The translations under genes were made by a program, and so were the position numbers. A model generated the notes under the pieces. That model was not told where the DNA came from. It was given only the letters and a program-made list of their open reading frames with translations, and did not search any database. Shown one piece after another: positions 32,883-36,733 of a stretch of DNA of 36,733 bases. Each line of letters starts with the position of its first letter. Position 1 is the stretch's first letter. This stretch comes from an uncultured Flavobacteriaceae bacterium (lineage in GTDB: Bacteria; Bacteroidota; Bacteroidia; Flavobacteriales; Flavobacteriaceae): the NCBI GenBank assembly GCA_937924845.1, contig CALDUQ010000109.1, forward strand, positions 1-36,733, in the 5' to 3' direction.

Positions 32883-34176
32883 AAACCACTTTAATTATAT
32901 ATGTATTTTTTTTACCTTTATTTAAAATAATGTACTTATTGTTTATCAAATCGGTAGTTGTAATCACATAATCGTCCTTTACTTTTTCTTTATTAACCGA
33001 AACCGCATTTTCTTTTAAGGCACGTCTTGCCTCTCCGTTTGAGCTTAAAAATTGAGTTTGAGCAGCTAAAGCAGCTATCATATCAAGTCCTTGCTCAATC
33101 ATATCTCTTTTTATTTCCGCTTGCGGCACACCATCAAAAACATCTAAAAATGTATTTTCGTCCAACATGTTAATGTCAGTTTTAAAGCTTTTACTAAATA
33201 ATATTGTTGACGCTTTTTCGGCACTAATAAAATCGCTTTCAGAATGTACCATTGTTGTAATTTCTTGGGCTAATCGTTTTTGCAAAATTCGCAAATGAGG
33301 TGATTCATTATGTGTTTTAAGCAATTCAATAATTTCAGCTTCAGCTAAAAATGTAAAAATCTTGATATATTTTTCGGCATCAACATCGCTAGAGTTTAAC
33401 CAATATTGGTAAAATTTATACGGCGATGTACGATTAGGGTCTAGCCAAACATTTCCGCCTTCAGATTTTCCAAATTTTGACCCGTCTGATTTTGTTATCA
33501 ACGGGCAAGTTATAGCATAGCCTTTACCTTCGCCAATACGTCGTATCAGCTCAGTACCTGTAGTAATATTACCCCATTGGTCACTGCCGCCCATTTGTAT
33601 GCTACAGTCATGATTTTTATAAAGATGTAAAAAATCATAACCTTGTACTAGTTGGTAGGTAAATTCTGTAAAGCTCATGCCTTCGGAAGCTTCTGAAGAA
33701 ATTCTGTTTTTTACCGAGTCTTTGGCCATCATATAATTTACTGTAATATGCTTGCCTACATCTCTAATAAAATCTAGAAACGAAAATGCTTGCATCCAAT
33801 CATAATTATTAACCAACACAGCTGCATTATCAACCTCACTTTCAAAATCTAAAAAGTGTGCAAGCTGAGCTTTTATGGCGTTTTGGTTATGACGTAATGT
33901 TTGCTCATCTAATAAATTTCTTTCGTTTGATTTTCCTGACGGATCTCCTATCATACCCGTTGCACCACCAACTAAAGCTACTGGCTTATGCCCGCAACGC
34001 TGATAATGTGCCAATAACATTATTGGCACTAAATTACCAATATGTAATGAATCGGCAGTTGGATCAAACCCTACATAAGCACTCCTCATTTTTTCAGCCA
34101 AATGTGCTTCGGCTCCAGGCATGACGTCATGTATCATCCCTCTCCACTTTAATTCTTCTAAAAAATTATTTGCCAT
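32881..34176 (-). CDS. tyrS: Tyrosyl-tRNA synthetase
   Basis: A class I aminoacyl-tRNA synthetase charging tRNA-Tyr. The 431-residue protein has the HIGN form of the HIGH motif (45-48), KFGKS (234-238) as the KMSKS motif, the tyrosine-binding residues Y34 and D38 in [16 protein letters not shown] with [10 protein letters not shown], and a C-terminal S4 RNA-binding domain (about 365-431). All are standard for bacterial TyrRS. It lies alone between a terminator and a divergent epimerase gene. Confidence 0.97.
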   Translation of the reverse strand: MANNFLEELKWRGMIHDVMPGAEAHLAEKMRSAYVGFDPTADSLHIGNLVPIMLLAHYQRCGHKPVALVGGATGMIGDPSGKSNERNLLDEQTLRHNQNAIKAQLAHFLDFESEVDNAAVLVNNYDWMQAFSFLDFIRDVGKHITVNYMMAKDSVKNRISSEASEGMSFTEFTYQLVQGYDFLHLYKNHDCSIQMGGSDQWGNITTGTELIRRIGEGKGYAITCPLITKSDGSKFGKSEGGNVWLDPNRTSPYKFYQYWLNSSDVDAEKYIKIFTFLAEAEIIELLKTHNESPHLRILQKRLAQEITTMVHSESDFISAEKASTILFSKSFKTDINMLDENTFLDVFDGVPQAEIKRDMIEQGLDMIAALAAQTQFLSSNGEARRALKENAVSVNKEKVKDDYVITTTDLINNKYIILNKGKKNTYIIKVV

Positions 34177-34193
34177 TACTTTTAAATTTTCAC

Positions 34194-34201
34194 CAAAGAT
34201 A
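34194..34201 (-). promoter_or_regulatory. Candidate -7 box for tyrS
   Basis: TATCTTTG on the minus strand at 34201-34194 fits TAnnTTTG, 18 bases before the ATG at 34176. The short leader leaves no room for a T-box, which is in any case typical of Gram-positive bacteria. Confidence 0.4.
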
Positions 34202-34248
34202 TAAAGTTTACTTAGCTATTAGAAAATAAAAAATACTATTTTAGTTGT

Positions 34249-35253
34249 ATGATACTAGTTACAGGAGGCACCGGTTTGGTTGGAAGTCATTTGCTCTATA
34301 AATTAACTACTGAGGGTCACATGATTCGTGCAATTTATAGATCTGAAAGCAGTTTAAAAAATGTAGAAAACATTTTTAGATATTACACGGCTAAGCCGCT
34401 TGATGCTTTATCTAAAATTGAATGGATAAAAGCCGATATCACCAATATTCCTGATTTAAATGAGGCTTTTGCAAATATTACAAAAGTATATCATTGTGCA
34501 GCCTTAGTTTCTTTTCAACCCAAAGACTACAACCAACTTAGAAATGTTAATATTGATGGCACTGCAAATGTGGTAAACTTATGTATTAGTCATAAGGTTA
34601 AAAAGTTATGCCATGTTAGCTCAATTGCAACAATTGGCGAGGTAAATAATCCCTCAAACATGCGTAATGAACAGTCAGAATGGAATCCTGAATTAAACCA
34701 TTCGGGCTATGCGATTACAAAATATGGTGCCGAGATGGAAGTTTGGCGAGGCTCACAAGAAGGACTCAAAACAGTAATTGTAAACCCAGGGGTTATTATA
34801 GGTCCGGGTTTTTGGAATTTGGGCAGTGGTGCTTTATTTAAAAGGGTATATCGTCAAAAAGATATATTTATCACAAATGGCGTGACTGGCTTTGTAAGTG
34901 TAAATGACGTTGTTAACGCCATGATGTTAGCAATGAATAGCGCAATACAAAACGAACGTTTTATACTAGTAAGCGAAAATTTAAGCTTTTATGCCATTTT
35001 TAAACAAATTGCAAATGCATTAAACGTTAAATACCCTAAAAAAATAGCCTCAAAATCTATGCTTAACGCTATTTGCGCTATTGATTATTTTAAAAGCTTA
35101 CTTATTAAATCTCCTAGGCAACTTACTAAGCAGGTTATAAAATCAATTACTACTGTAGATTATTTTGATAGTAGTAAAATAAAAAATACCCTAGATTTTA
35201 AATTTACACCAATTGATAAGGCGATTAAAAGTACAGCTAATTTTTTTAACTAA
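34249..35253 (+). CDS. NAD-dependent epimerase/dehydratase (SDR-extended)
   Basis: A 334-residue extended short-chain dehydrogenase with the nucleotide-binding GGTGLVGSH (6-14), VYHCAALVSF (the usual AAxxx strand, about 80-89), and the catalytic YxxxK as Y154-AIT-K158, with serine near 124-125. It resembles dihydroflavonol reductase- or sugar-epimerase-like SDRs; the substrate cannot be inferred. It is divergent from tyrS and its stop overlaps the end of the minus-strand DUF4296 gene by 4 bases. Confidence 0.92.
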   Translation: MILVTGGTGLVGSHLLYKLTTEGHMIRAIYRSESSLKNVENIFRYYTAKPLDALSKIEWIKADITNIPDLNEAFANITKVYHCAALVSFQPKDYNQLRNVNIDGTANVVNLCISHKVKKLCHVSSIATIGEVNNPSNMRNEQSEWNPELNHSGYAITKYGAEMEVWRGSQEGLKTVIVNPGVIIGPGFWNLGSGALFKRVYRQKDIFITNGVTGFVSVNDVVNAMMLAMNSAIQNERFILVSENLSFYAIFKQIANALNVKYPKKIASKSMLNAICAIDYFKSLLIKSPRQLTKQVIKSITTVDYFDSSKIKNTLDFKFTPIDKAIKSTANFFN

Positions 35254-35699
35254 CCCTTTTTCAAAGTTTTTTCATTTAGTTTAAGCGTTTTGATTTTGCT
35301 AGCTTTTACTCTTTTCAAAGAGTCTTTCGCTTTTTTATCTAACTTTAAACTATCTACTACGTTTTGATAATGTTTTTTATCTAAATCTAATCGCTTTTGA
35401 AGGTTATCATAAATATGCTTATAATCGGCAGTATGATAGGTATAATACGCATTACTTAATACAAACTGAGCGCTATCAATATTATATTTGTTAAAAATGT
35501 AAGCCTGCGGCGCTAACCCTTTTGTTGACAAAAGCTTACCGTTTGATGATTTTGCGCCATTTATAACAGCCATGTCATATAACACATTAACCATCATGTT
35601 TTTATCAATTAAATTATTAGGCTTATCTGGTGCAGCTAATTTCCCGCTAGTGCATGACAGTATTAAAAATAAAAAAACTATAGAACTTACAAACTTCAT
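35250..35699 (-). CDS. DUF4296 domain lipoprotein
   Basis: A 149-residue protein with a lipoprotein signal peptide (cleavage before C16 in LILSCTSGK), a helical DUF4296 core (NLIDKNMMVNVLYDMAVINGA, then FNKYNIDSAQFVLSNAYYTYHTADYKHIYDNL) and a lysine-rich tail. DUF4296 is a Bacteroidota family of unknown function. Only 1 base separates its ATG from the dihydroorotase stop, so they are co-transcribed; the order dihydroorotase-DUF4296-epimerase is, from memory, common in Flavobacteriaceae. Confidence 0.88.
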   Translation of the reverse strand: MKFVSSIVFLFLILSCTSGKLAAPDKPNNLIDKNMMVNVLYDMAVINGAKSSNGKLLSTKGLAPQAYIFNKYNIDSAQFVLSNAYYTYHTADYKHIYDNLQKRLDLDKKHYQNVVDSLKLDKKAKDSLKRVKASKIKTLKLNEKTLKKG

Positions 35700-35700
35700 A

Positions 35701-36733
35701 TTATCTATTAAATGTTAAACGCTTTGCAGCTTTTGTTTCACTAAACTTAAAATTATTATACACTAAAGTACCATTTACAAAAGTATGGCTTATCCTTGAC
35801 GCAAATGTTGTCCCCTCAAAAGGAGACCATCCACATTTATATAAAATATTATCTTTTTTAACCGTCCAAGGGTGGCTAGGGTTTACGATTACTAAATCGG
35901 CAAAATAGCCTTCTTTAATAAAACCTCGTTTTTCGATTTGAAATAAAATGGCTGGATTATGACAAAATTTTTCAACAATTTTTTCGACACTTATTTTACC
36001 ATCATGATACGCCTGAAACAAGGCTGGCAAAGCATGTTGTACTAATGGCCCACCCGATGGCGCTTTAGCATATTTATTGTTTTTTTCTTCTAAGGTATGC
36101 GGCGCATGGTCGGTAGCGATTACATCAATTTTATCATTTAATAACGCTTTCCATAGTGCGTCTTTGTCTTTTTCTGATTTTACCGCTGGGTTCCATTTTA
36201 TATGAGTGCCTTTTTTCTCATAATCGTTATCGGTAAAATATAAATGATGAACGCAAACCTCGGCTGTAATTTTTTTATCCTTCAATTTTTCTTTGTTAGA
36301 AAACAATTCCATTTCTTTAGCTGTAGATAAATGAAATACGTGTAATCGAGCTCCTGTTTTTTTTGCCAATTCGATCGCTTTTGATGACGACAAATAGCAC
36401 GCTTCCTCACTTCTAATTTTGGGATGACAATTTATAGGAATATCGTCACCAAATTCGTCTTCATATTTTTTAAAATTAGTTTTAATAGTTGTTTCATCTT
36501 CACAATGTACTGCTATTAAAAGCTTGGTGCTTTCAAAAATTTTCTCTAGCGTTTCTGGGTTATCTACCAGCATATTACCTGTAGATGAACCTAAAAACAA
36601 TTTTAATGCCGCAACTTCTTTTGGGTTAACTTTTAAAATTTCATCCAAATTATCATTAGTCCCGCCAAACATAAATGAGTAGTTTGCTACCGATGTATTG
36701 GCCGCTATATCAAATTTTTGATTAAGTTTTTCA
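35701..36733 (-). CDS. pyrC: Dihydroorotase (type I), N-terminus cut by window
   Basis: This enzyme closes carbamoyl-aspartate to dihydroorotate in pyrimidine synthesis. The frame is open from base 36733, giving 343 residues of a usual about 445; the N-terminal HxH metal site is off the window. Seen: the internal FMFGGTNDN, HCEDE, HVFHLSTAKE, AEVCVHHL and VIATDHAPHTLEEK motifs (the last holds the catalytic aspartate), and GYFADLVIVNP near the C-terminus. The internal ATG at 36672 is not the true start, since 20 conserved codons precede it in frame. The DUF4296 gene follows 1 base later. Confidence 0.95.
   Translation of the reverse strand, partial: EKLNQKFDIAANTSVANYSFMFGGTNDNLDEILKVNPKEVAALKLFLGSSTGNMLVDNPETLEKIFESTKLLIAVHCEDETTIKTNFKKYEDEFGDDIPINCHPKIRSEEACYLSSSKAIELAKKTGARLHVFHLSTAKEMELFSNKEKLKDKKITAEVCVHHLYFTDNDYEKKGTHIKWNPAVKSEKDKDALWKALLNDKIDVIATDHAPHTLEEKNNKYAKAPSGGPLVQHALPALFQAYHDGKISVEKIVEKFCHNPAILFQIEKRGFIKEGYFADLVIVNPSHPWTVKKDNILYKCGWSPFEGTTFASRISHTFVNGTLVYNNFKFSETKAAKRLTFNR

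Noticed and set aside
1-36733. CRISPR arrays, insertion sequences, prophage, integrons or tRNA genes
   Set aside because: No repeated spacers, transposase, integrase, attachment repeats or cloverleaf sequences were seen on reading; gene order and composition look uniform and chromosomal.

Overview
The window is ordinary chromosomal DNA from an AT-rich member of the Bacteroidota, most likely a Flavobacteriaceae species. Four things point there: the sdhC-sdhA gene order with a one-subunit b558-type anchor, a short NusA without C-terminal repeats, a Por/type IX secretion sorting domain, and promoter-like TAnnTTTG boxes with no obvious Shine-Dalgarno sites. No rRNA, tRNA, CRISPR array, prophage or insertion sequence was seen. 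Both ends cut a gene: sdhA on the left and a dihydroorotase on the right.

Layout. 1-2084 (minus): sdhC-sdhA, start of the succinate dehydrogenase operon. 2085-2475: non-coding, with two terminator-like hairpins. 2476-7063 (minus): rimP-nusA-infB, with a terminator-like hairpin in the rimP leader. 7193-10885 (minus): CxxC carboxymuconolactone-decarboxylase-like protein, prolyl oligopeptidase, orphan ABC ATPase. 10989-14396 (plus): OsmC-like peroxidase, recJ, MFS transporter. 14407-18681 (minus): a periplasmic DUF547 protein, a beta-barrel protein and two tandem Omp85-like proteins, divergent from 18866-21855 (plus), an FAD oxidoreductase and a membrane iron-sulfur protein. 21863-27249 (plus): a MORN-repeat protein, a DUF2911 protein, then the overlapping set meaB, rimK, an M14-type deacylase and 5-formyltetrahydrofolate cyclo-ligase, then a cyclase-family hydrolase. 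27246-28886 (minus): trmB, LysE transporter and a DNA alkyltransferase-like protein lacking the acceptor cysteine. 28924-30703 (minus): PhoB/PhoR-like two-component pair. 30914-32810 (plus): a mini-protein that is almost only a type IX sorting domain, a LuxE-like acyl-protein synthetase, and a YHS-domain protein. 32881-36733: tyrS (minus), NAD-dependent epimerase (plus), DUF4296 lipoprotein and dihydroorotase (minus).

Most of this is housekeeping. The parts that deserve a second look are (i) the cell-envelope/redox locus 14407-21855, whose divergent control region carries four TTACAA/TTGTAA half-sites and an FNR-like TTG-N8-CAA core; (ii) rimK overlapping an M14-type zinc hydrolase, which could be a write/erase pair for protein glutamylation; (iii) the leader hairpin of rimP-nusA-infB; (iv) an 11-bp-phased direct repeat upstream of the PhoB-like regulator, shaped like a Pho box; and (v) the CTD-only type IX protein. 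No clear-cut new defence or mobile system was found, and all functional proposals rest on motif reading without database searches.
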